Shown here one piece after another: positions 1 through 12,142 of a stretch of DNA of 64,000 nt. The stretch is from contig NW_003101678.1 in NCBI RefSeq assembly GCF_000003855.2, forward strand, positions 743,493 through 807,492, written 5' to 3'. Numbering within the stretch: the first letter of the stretch is position 1; every line of letters starts with the position of its first letter. This DNA comes from Blastomyces gilchristii SLH14081. Taxonomy: Eukaryota > Ascomycota > Eurotiomycetes > Onygenales > Ajellomycetaceae. Below the pieces are notes generated by a model, which saw only the letters and a program-made list of their open reading frames with translations, had not been told where the DNA came from and did not search any database. A program made the position numbers and the translations under genes.

Positions 1-1507
1 CCACCAAAGTTGTTGGGTTCTGGGTGATCATGCCCGGGGCGTGAACGGAGCCTCTCAGTTTCGTGGGACAGTGCATTGGCACCGTCGCGATTCGTAGAGG
101 AACGCGGGGACCGTGACCTATTGCCATTCCCCGAACTTGATCGACGAGGCGGACTGTCTGAAATAATAAACGGGTCCGCCATGCTTCCTATACCACGAGG
201 GGCGGAGGCAGATCGAGGCGGGGGCGTTTGGTCGGACGCTGGGCCGGGCCCTGAGTCCCGATGCTGTTCCCCGTTCGGCGTTGGAGGTGCGCGACGCCCA
301 ATCCTGGCTCTACAATGAGGGCAAGTATTATGGTCGTCCAGCCAAGGGGATATGCATGTAGCGTGGAACCAGTGTTTGCATGGCAGCACCGTGACTCTAG
401 AATCTAGATCGACAGTTTCCATGCAGATGCCGCAGGTTTCCGTGCCGTCGAAACGATCAAGGGCCCCGTCCGTTTCTTGTAACGTTTCTTTTAATGTCTG
501 GGTTTTGAGGAGTGCGAGCTGTTCGGGGGTTACCGGTTGGTCTGCATTCTCATCTAGGGTTCCACCGCCGGCGGCAATGTTTTGAAGTAGTGACAGCATC
601 AACGATTGTATCGCTGTTACTTCCCTGTCCGCCCCATCGTCCAACCGGTTTCCATGTTGGTGTCCAGCGAATTGTCCGAGGACTCTAGTTAACAGCCAAC
701 TTGGTTAGTTTATAAACCCTGGGCGGTTATTGCTGGGTGGAGATGTTGGGGAACTGACTCTTGTAAATGAGCAAAAGGATCCGTATCCTCTCGGGCGTTG
801 TATGCATTTCGCGGTGTCAGACGCCAACTGACTCTTAGCATGTTTCCGTCTCCGTTGATATTTAAGCCTAGATCATCATGGCCATGACGGGTATGCGGTT
901 CATGGAGGTCAGGCATAGCAAATGGCGAACGCAGGCCAGGGGGACCGGGTGTCCGTGCGACCCGGGCATGGCGGTTTTCTGTAAGGGCGTGCAGTAGAGC
1001 CGTGGTGTTGCGAAGAAGCGCGAAGGGGTCGTTGTGGATATCATGTTGGGGTCGTTCGTGAGGGGAAGAACCCCTGGGCGGCCGGAAAGAAGTACTTGCG
1101 AAGGAAAATCTCCCATCGCCCGAGCGAAAGCTCCGAAACGTTGTACCACCGCCTGGGATCTCGAGGTGTTCAGTTCGGATGTCTGGTCGCCAACCATGGT
1201 CATCTATGGAAGGGAAGGGCGATGTTGAGCGGGAATGGTAGCGGCCAGGAGGGTTGTCTACCCGAGGAAGTTGGAGATCTGGTGGAGGGTTATCGGTTTC
1301 CACCTAGCAGAGATAGCTAGTTAGCAGTTTCTATCGACTGATAGGCGTGCTGTAAGGGAATAGACGAAGCTGCATCAGAAGCGTGCTTACGATTTCGACA
1401 AAGTCGGACTCGCAGATAGGACACAGTAATGGGCTCTCTGCTTCCCTTGCCCATACACTCTGGCACTGGTAACAGTACAACCTCTCTGGCCTCGGTTCGT
1501 CAGCCAT
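1..1507 (-). CDS. RING-H2 zinc finger E3 ubiquitin ligase, RNF126/RNF115-like, 3' end beyond window
   Basis: Probable E3 ubiquitin ligase. The start ATG is at 1507. Exon 1 (1391-1507, 39 codons) encodes an N-terminal zinc ribbon with two CxxC pairs (YCYQC near residue 12 and CPIC near 29). A phase-0 intron follows (1304-1390, GTAAGC donor, GCTAAC branch site). Exon 2 (718-1303) is proline/serine-rich and low complexity. The next exon (from 682 down) carries a complete RING-H2 finger around residues 316-357, with ligands in the order C-x2-C, C-x-H-x2-H-x2-C, C-x2-C (read TCGIC, PCKHWFHATC, CPHC). After it comes a disordered S/P/R-rich tail that is still open at base 1. N-terminal zinc ribbon plus C-terminal RING-H2 is the RNF126/RNF115 (and plant RDUF) architecture. 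The join between exons 2 and 3 (683-717) would be only 35 nt. It restores frame, but it is unusually short and is the weakest part of the model. Confidence 0.82.
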
Positions 1508-3154
1508 GGCTGAGTGGAAGGGACAGAAGTTATCTGCCGGAAAATATCACGTATTTATCGATCAACTCTTCTGTCAAAAGATAAGACGAAGAGGGATTGA
1601 AAATAGCATTTACGGCGAGAAGTCGGGTAAAGGGAGTGGCGCAGGCCCCAAGTTTATTGGGCTGCTGGTCGTATATGGCAAAAGGAGTATTTCACTTGCA
1701 CTTTCGGAGAGAGCGTGATGTAGAAAGCCAGTTATGCGCGGAGTGCGATATAGATACAACCAACGAAGATAGCAAGGAGTTGGCGTGGGTTAGCTGGAAC
1801 GAAAAGATTATTACTACGTTTGTTGGCTTTGTTGGCCGAACGAGAAGGTGAACGGCCACCTCACCTGAGGAGTAGCCAACTGGATGGAAATCAAAGGCGT
1901 AGTCGTAGAATTTGGGTGAATCAGATAGACAAAATGGAACCTGGCGGATTTGAAGGTCTGACAATGGTGGTTGACACGACCAGGCGAAGTGCAGCTGGGT
2001 GCCGTGGTGAAGCTGCGAGTTGTTCGTTCTTTGAGTGGTTGAACGTCGGATTTTGGCGATGACGTTGTTTTGCTTAGTGATCATTAACTTAATCTGTGGC
2101 GGGGGAGCCTCGGACTTGTATCCAGCTGCTTTTTTGGCAAACCTCCCCTGGCTACCCCATCTATATACCCAGGTATCTTCTCCCTTGTTGCCATAACTGC
2201 TACCAACATAGGATCAGTTTGCTCTATATCTACATCCTTATTACTATAGCTAACTTTGACCAATACCAGTTCCTTTGTTCCTCCTCAACCTTGCCGGTTG
2301 CAAAAGAGCCTCCCCTGGACCTCATTTCAGATTCTGCTGAATTCTTATTTAGCCGTTATCTCTATCAGACCGGCTGCGTCTAATTTCTATGGCTCGTGAA
2401 AGTCGACAGGATAGAGTCAAGAATCCAATATTCATTCTTGCTTAACTCGCTGACCCCGGTCCGAACTGATCATCTAACCGCCGCGCCTTATATTGGTCCA
2501 GGGCTGCTCACCTATTTTGTTCTTCAATTTTTATTCTTTTGTTGTCCTTTCAGTTTCTCTTATATTCTTTTTCCTTTCAGACGTTTGCAAGTCTCCGTCA
2601 ATCTGTCGTACTGTCACGCCCCTTTCTCCCATGCTTACGCATGTGCTAGCACACCCACATAGCGGAGATGGGGATGTATTATATTAATGTGCCGAAACTC
2701 AGGAAAAGGGATGTTCGCCATAAATAACAAACGCCTATGCCAAAATTACTATGTATGCATCCTATTTATATAGATATCCGGTCTTGGAGCCACGAGGATA
2801 TGGTTTAAAATAACACAATACTGTAAAAAAAAGGAAAAACTTCATGGGGGTAAATGAAAAATAGCTTGACCGGGCAGGGAAAAAAAAAAAAAAAAAAAAA
2901 AAAAATGATAGGAGTAACGGCAGGTCACGATGACATTTCCGTAGCCCATCAATAGAAAGGATGACTGGAACCACCACCACCACCAACACCCCTTGTTCTA
3001 AACGCCTCCCGTATGCTACCGTCCATCATTTCCATCTTGAGTGGGACATCGTAGCAACATAAAACCTTTCCTCCGCCCACGAACCAAACATAAGGAAGAG
3101 AGGGGAAAATATATGGATATAATCCCGCACCCTACAATAACCTCCCTCTTCACC
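1508..3154. other. intergenic, upstream of RING gene and downstream of FIS1
   Basis: No reading frame here looks coding. The short open frames have no recognisable domain and overlap each other on both strands. The stretch contains a 26-nt A run at 2880-2905. It must hold the promoter of the RING gene and the 3' end of FIS1. Confidence 0.6.
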
Positions 3155-3960
3155 TCACCGCCTCTTCGCCCCCTTCATAATAAGTCCCCCGACCACGCCA
3201 GCCGCCAGAGCCACACCTCCCAATATCGCAACCCCAACCAACCCTTCCTTCGCAACCTTATCATCAATCAGCGTTCGCAAACTGGCCGCCTGCAGGTTCC
3301 CAGGTTCGTGGTCGAGAAGGAGATCGTTGTATCTGCGCGCCTCGCCGTAGTTGCCGAGCTTGTAGTTGCCGAGGGCGAGGTAGTAGAGACATTCGCGCCG
3401 TCGTTCGTGAGCAGATTTGAATATTTCAGAGAGGAGGCGCACGCCTTCTTGTTGTTCTTGGCGGACGTTGGATTTTATGAGGCCCTGTAGATTTTGTTTG
3501 CGGGGAGGGGGGTGATTGTTAGTCGTTTGTGTCGTTTGCGAGGGGGTTGGGCGTAAGAGATTGATTGGGAAGAGCGAATAATAATAAATAAGAGGAATGA
3601 ATGTTTTATATACCCAAGCATAATTGAATTTAGTCTGCACGCCGACATATTCTCCTTCCTTTTCGTATTGGGCTCTCAGGACCTGGAGCTCTGCGGGCTT
3701 CAGCGGGCTGCGGGATAGGTAAACGTGGTATCAGTTATCTCGCTTCTTTCTCTGAAACAGGCAGCGAAATTATTCTGCAAGTGGAGGTCTTCGTTTATAG
3801 AATCTCATAATGTGAGGATGTATAGGCAAAAAAGATATGGAACTGACCTCTCCGCATCCGCCGCATCTAGATTCAGATATACGTATTAGCAACATGCGGA
3901 GCGGAAAACTAGGGGATAGGCAGGTGCGGAGCAAACCATACACGGAAGATTCGAACCCAT
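3155..3960 (-). CDS. FIS1: mitochondrial fission 1 protein Fis1
   Basis: Tail-anchored outer-membrane adaptor that recruits the dynamin-related GTPase machinery for mitochondrial and peroxisomal fission. Four exons splice cleanly: 3942-3960, 3848-3866, 3614-3707 and 3155-3484. The introns are 3867-3941, 3708-3847 and 3485-3613, and the product is 153 residues, the usual length for the family. The start [20 protein letters not shown] matches the Fis1 N-terminus. The first two exons are only 19 nt each, so the start is easily missed. The TPR-like core includes [20 protein letters not shown] single membrane segment near the C-terminus ([20 protein letters not shown]) is followed by the short basic tail KGAKRR, as expected for tail anchoring. 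It is divergently arranged with SPC24, with 390 bp between the start codons. Confidence 0.95.
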
Positions 3961-4350
3961 AGAGGTTTACTGATATGTGATATGAAGTTTTTTTCTGCTC
4001 TCTGTAGCAAAAGTGTATATTGACAGCAGCTCAGGATACATTAAAGAGCGGTGCAGTGGCGTGGTTCGTGTCTCAAACACAGCGGTCTGGAGTTAGATAT
4101 CCGGTTTCTCTGCTCTGTTTGCGCGGGCGGAGTTTTGGAGCAAACGACAGCCGCCGACGGTAACTAGCGCCAAGTCAGTCATGTGGCAGTTACTCCCCGC
4201 AACAACGGCAGAACGTCAACAAACACAGCCACATCTGACCTCATCACCATTAACTAGTTATCAATCCATCCCTTTCGCCAACCTGCGCATTTACGTATCT
4301 CTCAGAAAGACAGCGTCGATTTCAACCTCTACACAGCTCATGCCGCAAAG
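3961..4350. promoter_or_regulatory. shared divergent promoter region FIS1 / SPC24
   Basis: 390 bp between two start codons pointing away from each other. It must contain both promoters and leaders. I see no strong named motif. Confidence 0.5.
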
Positions 4351-5238
4351 ATGCTCCTCGAAGAAGACCCAGCAACAGTACGTTCCCCTCAGCTCTCAAA
4401 CCCATCCTGACCAACCCCAATAACTGACGAATGCCAAAAAAAAAAAAAAAAAAAAAAAACCACAGCTAATCCATCACACAATCGGCAACTTTAACATCCA
4501 ACCCGACAAACTCGCCCTAACCCGCATAACCGACTCCCTCTCCTCCCTCCAACAATCGCGCGACCTGCGCACCCGCGAAGCAGAAATCTCCCTCCGCAAA
4601 CTCGCCCGCAACCTCAACACCCTCAGCGCCCAGCACGCAGACAATGTCTCCTCGCACGACCCCGCCCGCCACGCTGCGTCCATAGTCGAGCTTGATACGA
4701 AGAAGTTTCGCATTGCGAAGGCGGCGTCGGAGCTAGAGATTGAGAGTGAGCGGCTGGAGGGGGAGTTGGAGATGTTGAAGGCGCGGTTGGCGGAGTTGGA
4801 TGCGCAAGGTCTCGAGGGGGATGAGATAGCGAGGAGGGAGAGGGAGTTGGATGATTCGACGATGTATGTCTTGCTTTTGTTCTTCTTCTTTTTCTTTCTT
4901 TCTTTCTTTCTTTCTTTTTTTTCTTCCCCCTTACTCTCTCCCGACTACCTACTCGCCTATTACCCTTGGGATAACCGGCATTGTTCTTATTTTTTTTCTT
5001 TTCTTTTTGGGAATAAAAGAAACTAACCCAAATGCCAATCACCCGCTACGCTATATTTAGTCTCCGCCTCAAAATCTACCGCTCACTCGGAATCGATGTC
5101 GAGTCCGATGAAGCGGGCAACTACAACAAAGCAATTATCCGAAACAGCCGCAAGGGTGACGTCCACGTGGTTAATATCGATCCGAAATTCTCCCGGTTTT
5201 TCTATGCAAATTATTTCTGGCAGACGATGCAGGGGTGA
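4351..5238 (+). CDS. SPC24: kinetochore protein Spc24 (Ndc80 complex subunit)
   Basis: Subunit of the Ndc80 complex; it pairs with Spc25 and links the complex to the inner kinetochore. Exons are 4351-4377, 4466-4863 and 5061-5238, with introns at 4378-4465 and 4864-5060, giving 200 residues. The N-terminus (MLLEEDPAT, then [16 protein letters not shown]) and the C-terminal globular domain ([19 protein letters not shown]) are characteristic of fungal Spc24. The middle, about residues 45-140, is strongly heptad-like and rich in E, R and L (coiled coil). The first exon is only nine codons. Intron 1 contains a run of about 20 A immediately before its acceptor, and intron 2 holds a TTTC microsatellite at about 4881-4922 and an ACTAACCC branch site. 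Confidence 0.93.
4881..4922. repeat. TTTC-rich microsatellite inside SPC24 intron 2
   Basis: Repeated TTTC units followed by a T run, entirely within the intron. Confidence 0.85.
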
Positions 5239-5982
5239 TTGATCGGCTCTTGATTTCTTTCCTTTTTTATTTCAAATGTATAACGTGCTTTCTTTCCTTG
5301 GGTGTGTTTGATGGCGTTTGGGCTATAACTCATACATAATGTTTTGGTGTTTGGGTTCTCGGTGATTACAGGCGTGGGAAATGGAGAGTGGTTGGTTATG
5401 GGTAGTATTGAATATGTTTGGCGTACGCTATCCTTGTTGATGGCCCTTCGGTGATATCTGAAATGATGAGATTCCTTATTCCTTAGCCCAACGCTTATTG
5501 CTTCATTTTATCAAAATTCAGTCGTTGAATAAAAATAAAATAAAATAAAATAAAATAAAAAATCGAATATGGTCTCGGACACCTTTTTTCCTAAGGCATC
5601 TTTGTCTATGCATTTATTATTGCCATCATAATAATGAAGGATGATTGTGATAGAGGCCTACAGTATGATTCAATGTCCTTGGAAGAGAATGATATTCGCT
5701 GGTCAATTAAGGTTTCGGGAGCTAGGGTGCGGCCCAGCCAGTTAGTTACCTATTTAGGTAGTCGCGGTCGGTTAGAAGACGCTCTACATAGAAGTTGATC
5801 CAAAATAAGAATATCATTGCGTTCACTAGTTAAAATGAAACGTTGAAATTATTCTATATAGTTGCAGACTGCTGCGATGCAGATGGGAAGCCGTTCAGAT
5901 CAGGGCAGAGTAGAATCGAGGCAGGGAGGGAGAGAGGGAAGAGGAAAGAGAAAAAAAGAAAAGGAACTCTCGAAGATATCAC
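5239..5982. other. convergent intergenic region with AAAAT microsatellite
   Basis: 744 bp between two converging genes. It contains about six AAAAT units at 5528-5562. No gene seen. It should hold both 3' UTRs. Confidence 0.6.
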
Positions 5983-7401
5983 TCAAAAGCTATTCCTCCT
6001 CATCGAACCTGTTGTCTCACTTCTAAACATCCTTATACCTGGTGGCGCATCGCCCTTTTTAAAAACTTCATTACCCCTAGGCGGCGTCACCACCATCTGT
6101 TGATCTTCCATGACCCGTACTCGAACCGCTGGAGAAATGCCAAACCTCCTCCAACGGTCGAGCGCCAGCGCCTTCTCTTCGTCTTCGGGGGCCATTCGTT
6201 TCTTCTTCTCACCTTCACCTTCACCTTGACCAGGCCCCCAGCGTATTTTCAAATAGCGGTTAAGTGTCTGGGCAAACACGACCAGCGCAATGCTAACCCA
6301 TGAGATCCACTGGCCGATTTCCTTGGGCTGTTCATTGCTGGGAAGCTTTACCATCCGATACTCGCACATGACAACGTTGACGATGAAGGCGGCGAAATGG
6401 GCAAGCATAACAAATAAGTGAAAGTTCGTAAATGCTACGGCCCAGCGAGACCATGGCCTCTGTGGTTGAGGCTGTCCGGATACGGGTAGCCAGGATAGCG
6501 ATGAGGACGGTGATGATGGCAATGGCTGGATCGATACAGACACATCTTTGGATTTGTCGGTTGTAGTGTTCTGCCGACCGTGAACACATGTGCCCACCCA
6601 ACGAAGACCGACTATGTCTGATGCTGAGCTGGCTGTTGCAAAGTGGATATTCGTATTTTTATTCCGCCACACTGTGCGAAATAATATCTCAACAACAATC
6701 CAGGTAAAGATATATATGATTGTTGCTGGAAGGAAGACCGACGTGATATCCCTCGGACGGTTTATATAGTTCGGCCGGGCCACGACGTCATGTTTTGGAC
6801 GGAAAATCCGAGCTTCAGGCGGGCAAGCGTACAGACAGTCGGCAGTAGGACTGGGGAATAAAGAACCATCGAATGAAGCCGCATCACTGCGCGAAATGCA
6901 CTCTGGGGTGATGAATCCCGCCCCATTTACATACATGCACGATGCAGTAAATATCGCACCCAACACCAAAAGCATGCCCCACATTATCACAATCCACCGC
7001 TTCCTTTTCTCCGCATATATCAATGTCGACGACCAATTCAATAACGGAGCAGTGAGCATCGCGCCAGATGAGGTTACCGCGAAAATTCCATAGATGTCCA
7101 GGTCTATGGCTTTTCGGGCGGGGCTGGCCAGCAAGAGGCCGTGGAGAGCTGCTGCTCCACTATACGACATTGCACTGGCGAGGGCGCCGAAGACCAACCA
7201 TTTTTGTCGACGGCAGAGGACGGCGAATACCAAAAGCAGATAGAACAGTATTCGTTGCAGGAGGTTATATGGTCCGCTTATGGGGAAAACGCAGAGGACG
7301 TCGGGTCCATATCCACCGTATACATTGAGATCCTCCTCGCTAGCTGCGGATACGCGTGTGTTACACAGAATAACTAGGAAGAATAGGCGGGCAGAAGTCA
7401 T
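5983..7401 (-). CDS. putative seven-transmembrane integral membrane protein, unrecognised fungal family
   Basis: Uninterrupted frame of 472 residues from the ATG at 7401. I chose this start because it begins a good signal peptide (MTSARLFFLVILCNTRVSAA). In-frame ATGs at 7425 and 7503 would put extra polar sequence before it. About seven hydrophobic segments follow: LLQRILFYLLLVFAVLC, LVFGALASAMSYSGAAALHG, IYGIFAVTSSGAMLTAPLLN, WIVIMWGMLLVLGAIFTASC, a segment near FLPATIIYIFTWIVVEILF, one near FHLFVMLAHFAAFIVNVVM, and WISWVSIALVVFAQTLNRYL. A cysteine-containing loop lies between segments 4 and 5, and the C-terminal tail is basic and cytosolic-looking. I do not recognise the family and see no catalytic motif. 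A receptor-like or transporter-like role would be guesswork. Confidence 0.82.
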   Translation of the reverse strand: MTSARLFFLVILCNTRVSAASEEDLNVYGGYGPDVLCVFPISGPYNLLQRILFYLLLVFAVLCRRQKWLVFGALASAMSYSGAAALHGLLLASPARKAIDLDIYGIFAVTSSGAMLTAPLLNWSSTLIYAEKRKRWIVIMWGMLLVLGAIFTASCMYVNGAGFITPECISRSDAASFDGSLFPSPTADCLYACPPEARIFRPKHDVVARPNYINRPRDITSVFLPATIIYIFTWIVVEILFRTVWRNKNTNIHFATASSASDIVGLRWVGTCVHGRQNTTTDKSKDVSVSIQPLPSSPSSSLSWLPVSGQPQPQRPWSRWAVAFTNFHLFVMLAHFAAFIVNVVMCEYRMVKLPSNEQPKEIGQWISWVSIALVVFAQTLNRYLKIRWGPGQGEGEGEKKKRMAPEDEEKALALDRWRRFGISPAVRVRVMEDQQMVVTPPRGNEVFKKGDAPPGIRMFRSETTGSMRRNSF

Positions 7402-9018
7402 GCTTGCTGGACATAAATATCGCATTCCGCTGAGAACTAAACAAGGGCAAAAGAAATGCAACAAATTAACTTCTATGGGGAGAGGTTCACGAATACACTT
7501 CAAAACATCTTAATGTGTATGGAACCCCCCGTCATTATAGATAACTATGGCAGGTTTGTTCCGCAGCAATATTTGATTTGGAACAAGCCAAAGCTCTTGT
7601 GCTCTGCGAGAGGAAAATGGCGGCCAGAGATATATCATTGTGGTAGGCCGGCCTTCCAAGGTTGACCACGATCACCCGAAGAAGAAAAGAAGAAAACTTG
7701 GTGGTTTAGTCATTAACTATCGGACAAGAAGAAATACGGTCTGCTGCGGAGAGCAGCCGGATTGGTTCAATGAGCTGGGTGGCTGTGGCTGAGTTGAGCG
7801 ATGTTGCCGTGTTGGATACGATGCTGAGCCAGTGAGGGGAGGGACAAGCGGTGGTTGATGGAAAGGTTAACTAAATAAACTGCGGTTTTCATTCCTCAAA
7901 TCCTATCGCTTGGATTCTTGCCAATTGTTGATCAAGACGGTGGTTAACTGATTATTAGTTCTTCTATTCGTGAAGCTCAAATAATCCAGGCTGGGGAACG
8001 ACATAGAATCATCCAACCAACGAAAGACACCAATACAATACTCTATAGAGAACCTCATCTTTGGCACTCCGACGGTTGAAGAACCTTTATTTATCTTCTT
8101 TTTGAGGGATTTATGTTTTCATACCAAGTTTGAAACAATAATAAACAATGCAGCCAGAACGGCAACGCCGAATCAACATACGGGGCTTAGCAACCCTGAT
8201 TGGCGAAGGAAGAGCAGGAATTGCGATCCGCCAGTAGGAGGAACCCATCAGGAAGAAATTTGGTTTCTTCTGTGCCTCTGTCCATACTATTATCGGCTAT
8301 GGGGGAACTGGCTAAAGCTTTAACAAAACTCGCAGTATATGTCCTATATTTAGATCGGAACTTCAAGCTCAACGAAAGCAGATCTTATACATGCATTATT
8401 ACTACTGCATCATGGTACATTGTACTGTTACATGGACGGGAGGTCTTGAAGGCGGGAACCTCTGCCAACTTACGGCATAGTTAAACAAATAGTATGGCTT
8501 AATTCGGCCTCCTAAATACTTACCTTTGTGTGGGGGGAAGTCAATCAGGGATATGTGTGCCTAAGTCCCACGAGAAGAGATTTTATTTCCCTTGGCGTAA
8601 GAGCCGAAAATGCTCGTCGGCGTCCATTCTCTGTCTCGTTCTCTTGCTACAAGAAGCGCATTCCGAAAGTGGCGGATAGCGGAATGAGATGCTACCGAGA
8701 GGATGAAAAACCTAGGAGAGGAGGATCCGTCCCGGCCTGCATCTAAATTTCCCTAAGTCTCTCAAGTATTAATGAAAGGAAAAAAGGGATTACTTGAGGC
8801 AGGCAGCAGAGATAGATGGAGGCTAGATTGTCGAAGGATGCCTAGACATAAATAAATAAATAGAGACTGTCAGCTATCGACCTGAGTTGGTAAACGAAAT
8901 CAACAGCCCTGTTTACTCCAAAACAACGTTCAACGAAGAGTAGAGTCGGATTCAGGAGCACGAGATACCATACAGAACCATCCACCTCAATATCCTGACA
9001 CGCTATTCACCGGCAACA
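7402..9018. other. divergent intergenic region, 1.6 kb
   Basis: Lies between two genes reading outwards. The open frames inside are short, overlap on opposite strands and show no domain. It contains the promoters of both neighbours. Nothing else supported. Confidence 0.55.
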
Positions 9019-9870
9019 ATGGCCGTAATCACGATCGATATAATTTCAGATGTGATATGTCCCTGGGTGAGTGAAAAACCCCTTACAACAAAAGTTACTA
9101 TAGTGCCTACCGAATAACCAAACAATTTTTGTTTAGTGCTTCATCGGCTACCGCGACCTCCAAAAAGCCATCTCCCTCTACCAAAAAACTTACCCGGGAG
9201 GCTCGAAGGATGAATTCCAACTATCATGGAAACCCTACTTCATAGACCAAGAACCACCCAAGGAGAGCGTGCTTATACAAGGTAGAGATGCTCCAATATA
9301 GCCCACATTCCTTTCCATCACATTTCTCCCTTGAAAATACCTATACCCAATACTTAACTACGGAAAAAAAAAAAAAAAACAAATCCAGACCGCATGCTCC
9401 GCAAAATGGGCCCCCAAATGACCGAGGCAGCCCAAACCCGCCTAAAACGCGTCGGGGCAGCGCTGGGTATCAATTTCAAGTTTGGCGGGTCCATGGGCAG
9501 CTCGCGGCTTGCGCATGTACTCCTGCACACCACCGCGGCGGAAAAGGGGCTGGTGATGCAGAGTAAAGTTTCGGAGATGTTGTTTCAGTATCAGTTTGAG
9601 AGGGAGGAGGATGTTAGTTGTGTCGATACGCTTGTGAGGGCTGCGGTGGAAGTAGGGTTAGGGGAGGGGGAGGTTAGGGAGTGGTTGGCGGGGGAGGGAG
9701 CGGGGAGGGGGGTGGTGGAGGTTATTGAGGAGGAGGGGAGGAGGGTTAGGGAGGAAGGGGTGAAGGGGGTGCCGCATTTTGTTATTGGGGGGAGTTATCA
9801 TGTTGATGGAGCGGTAGATGTTGGGGAATTTTTCGAGAAGGTGGTGGAGGTTAGGGAGGGGAGAGGATGA
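9019..9870 (+). CDS. DsbA-family (FrnE-like) thioredoxin-fold oxidoreductase
   Basis: Thiol-disulfide oxidoreductase-like protein of the DsbA/FrnE family (2-hydroxychromene-2-carboxylate isomerase fold); the substrate is unknown. Exons are 9019-9066, 9137-9281 and 9389-9870, with introns at 9067-9136 and 9282-9388, giving 224 residues, normal for FrnE-like proteins. It opens MAVITIDIISDVICPW and exon 2 continues CFIGYRDL, so the CPWC active site (Cys14, Cys17) is formed across a splice junction. The C-terminal GVPHFVIGGSYHVDGA segment carries the cis-proline (VPHF) typical of the fold. Codons from about 9,630 on are very G-rich. Intron 2 has a run of A shortly before its acceptor. It converges with the aminotransferase, 292 bp away. 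Confidence 0.9.
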
Positions 9871-10162
9871 GAGGGTGGTGGATCGGGGACAGCGGGTGGT
9901 ACTTGTAGCTCGTCGAGGGAGGGAGGGGGGATGGATACATGTTGAAGAATATCTATCTCTGTGTGTTTTGAAGGGTTGTGTAACACCATGCAAGAGCGGA
10001 ACTTTCTACGAAGAATCATGATAGATGAACAGAACACTGTCTCTTACATGCAGAAGCAAACTTCCTCTGCTATTTCGAAAATGCATCAAATACCGTCTTC
10101 AGAACAGGATATATATAAACTAAACCCTCCTCACTTCTCACCTCCGTCCAGACGTACCGCAT

Positions 10163-11819
10163 TCAGTCATTCGACACATCCGTAATCCCCAACTCAGCAT
10201 ACGCCTCCCCTCTTCCAACCCTCTCCACCAACGCCTTGAACGCATTCCCAGCCCACCTAAAGTCCTCCAGATCCAGATAAGTCTGCGCACTCAGTCGTGT
10301 CCACAACCAGCCACCATGCGGGAATGTCGGCGCGGCAGAGTTATACTCATAAATAAACTTCTCGTGTATCCATTTAGCAACAGCCATTGCATCTCTGCCC
10401 TTGATAATGGGATACGGAGATTCCTTCTCGACATGTCGGCCACTCCCATCATCAACCGCGAGGGGTAAACGGACGTTGGCGAATGCACATTGGCGGATCT
10501 TACTGGCGCCTACCACCTTGGGATCGACGCCAGGTTCGCTCATGACGTCTGTGCCGAGTATCTCAGCCACGAGATTGCCGCCCTCGTGCGCCAATTGCTG
10601 ACAATACGACATGATCTTTTCCTCGCCGCCGCAGACCTCTTCGCGGAATTTAACAGCGGCGGGGATACAGTTGTATGGCGAATCATCGTTCGTGGCCACA
10701 AACTCAAACTGGAACTCAAAGGCGGATTTGCCGGCTACTCTTGGGATTGGGAGATCTACCTCCATGTTGACGGGGACGAAACCATGCGAGGTGGGGAGCG
10801 TTGTGCGAATTAGGTGCTGGTTGCGGATAGGGACATGGAAGACTGCGCAACCGCGGGGGACGTAGAGCCATCTAAAAGAAGTGTTAGAGGTGTGTTGTAT
10901 AGGGCAATGGGAGAATAGATTTTGGTGAGATTATATCCACTCAAAGAAAACAAACATCCATGCGTGTTGGAATCGGAGGGAAGGTGGTACATACTTATGA
11001 CAGTTGCTCACAAAAAAGTCAGGCTGCAACGCTCCCAAATCAAGAGGAATTTGGCCAATTCCATGTGCGCCATCCACGCAGCTCATAATACCTTCCTTCC
11101 TGCACTCCGCTATGAGGTCCTCGAATGGGAATCGCACGCCCGGGTTGCTAACGATAGTATCGAACAGGGCAACGCGAACATTCAACCCTTCACTCCTCGC
11201 CTTCTTAACCACCTCGATAAAACCCTTCATAATCTCCTCGTGGGTAGTGGGAAATGAATAGGTGACCTTGCGCCCTTGCACAGGCGTAGTTTCCATCAAC
11301 GATGAAATAGTCTTCTCGCATGCAGCGTATGTAGTGGCAAAGTAAACAATGACGTCCCCCGGTGCGTATACCAGGTTCCGAAGGGCGATATTCACTCCCG
11401 TCGTGGCATTTTTGGTGAAAACGACTTCGTTCATGGGGACGTTGAGAAGCCTTGCCACCTCCTTTCTAGCCGCATCGACGTATTTCGGTTGCAGGTAACG
11501 GATGAACAAGTCCGGCTTGGATTCAAGCTCGTCTTGGAATTTCCGGGCCTCAGCCTGGACTACCGCGGGAAAACTTCCATATGATCCTGTTGGGATTTTT
11601 TTGGTTAGTCAACGGCTATCTACTATATGGACTCTCAGCGATATCAAAATGCTAACGTGACGGATTGATTGGCACAGGCAGCGCGCAGTTCCGGATAACA
11701 CACGACTGAGGTACAGGTATCGCTATTAACTTACCGTGGTTCAAATTCTTATATTTTGGATCGAAGAGGAAATGTTTGAGCATCGGAGGCCCAAAGGGGG
11801 TTAATTTGTCAGAGGCCAT
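10163..11819 (-). CDS. class V PLP-dependent aminotransferase (LolT / Egt2 / isopenicillin N epimerase-like)
   Basis: Fold type I PLP enzyme of aminotransferase class V. Exons are 11735-11819, 10995-11586 and 10163-10871, with introns at 11587-11734 and 10872-10994, giving 461 residues. The N-terminus (FLFDPKYKNLNHG, then SYGSFP) is the family's substrate-loop signature. TKNATTGVNIALRNL is the PLP phosphate-binding region, CVDGAHGIGQI contains the cofactor-contacting Asp/His pair, and VSNCHK at the exon 2/3 junction carries the Schiff-base lysine, followed by WLYVPRG. Fungal relatives include hercynylcysteine sulfoxide lyase (ergothioneine pathway, Egt2) and proteins annotated LolT. From sequence alone I cannot decide between a C-S lyase, desulfurase and epimerase role. 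No Egt1-like partner is nearby. Confidence 0.88.
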
Positions 11820-12102
11820 GGTTGATCCGATGTCGAAATCTCCGTCTTCCTAAAGATATATGTATACCTCTGTAGATATAGGTTTATCTGATCAATGTTC
11901 CTTCACGTACACAGTGGCTCCCAGACCGAGCGAAAGTGTTAGCCATGTCCTTCAAGATAAACCATTTAAAACCATACAGATTGATGCCCATACCTGGCGC
12001 GAGTGAGAAGTCTTTTCACCAAACAAGGACACGTATGATACGGTGTTTGCTTCCTCGCCTTCTGATTATACTCAACAAGATAGGCTCAATTGACCCTTTT
12101 TG

Positions 12103-12142
<40 letters not shown>

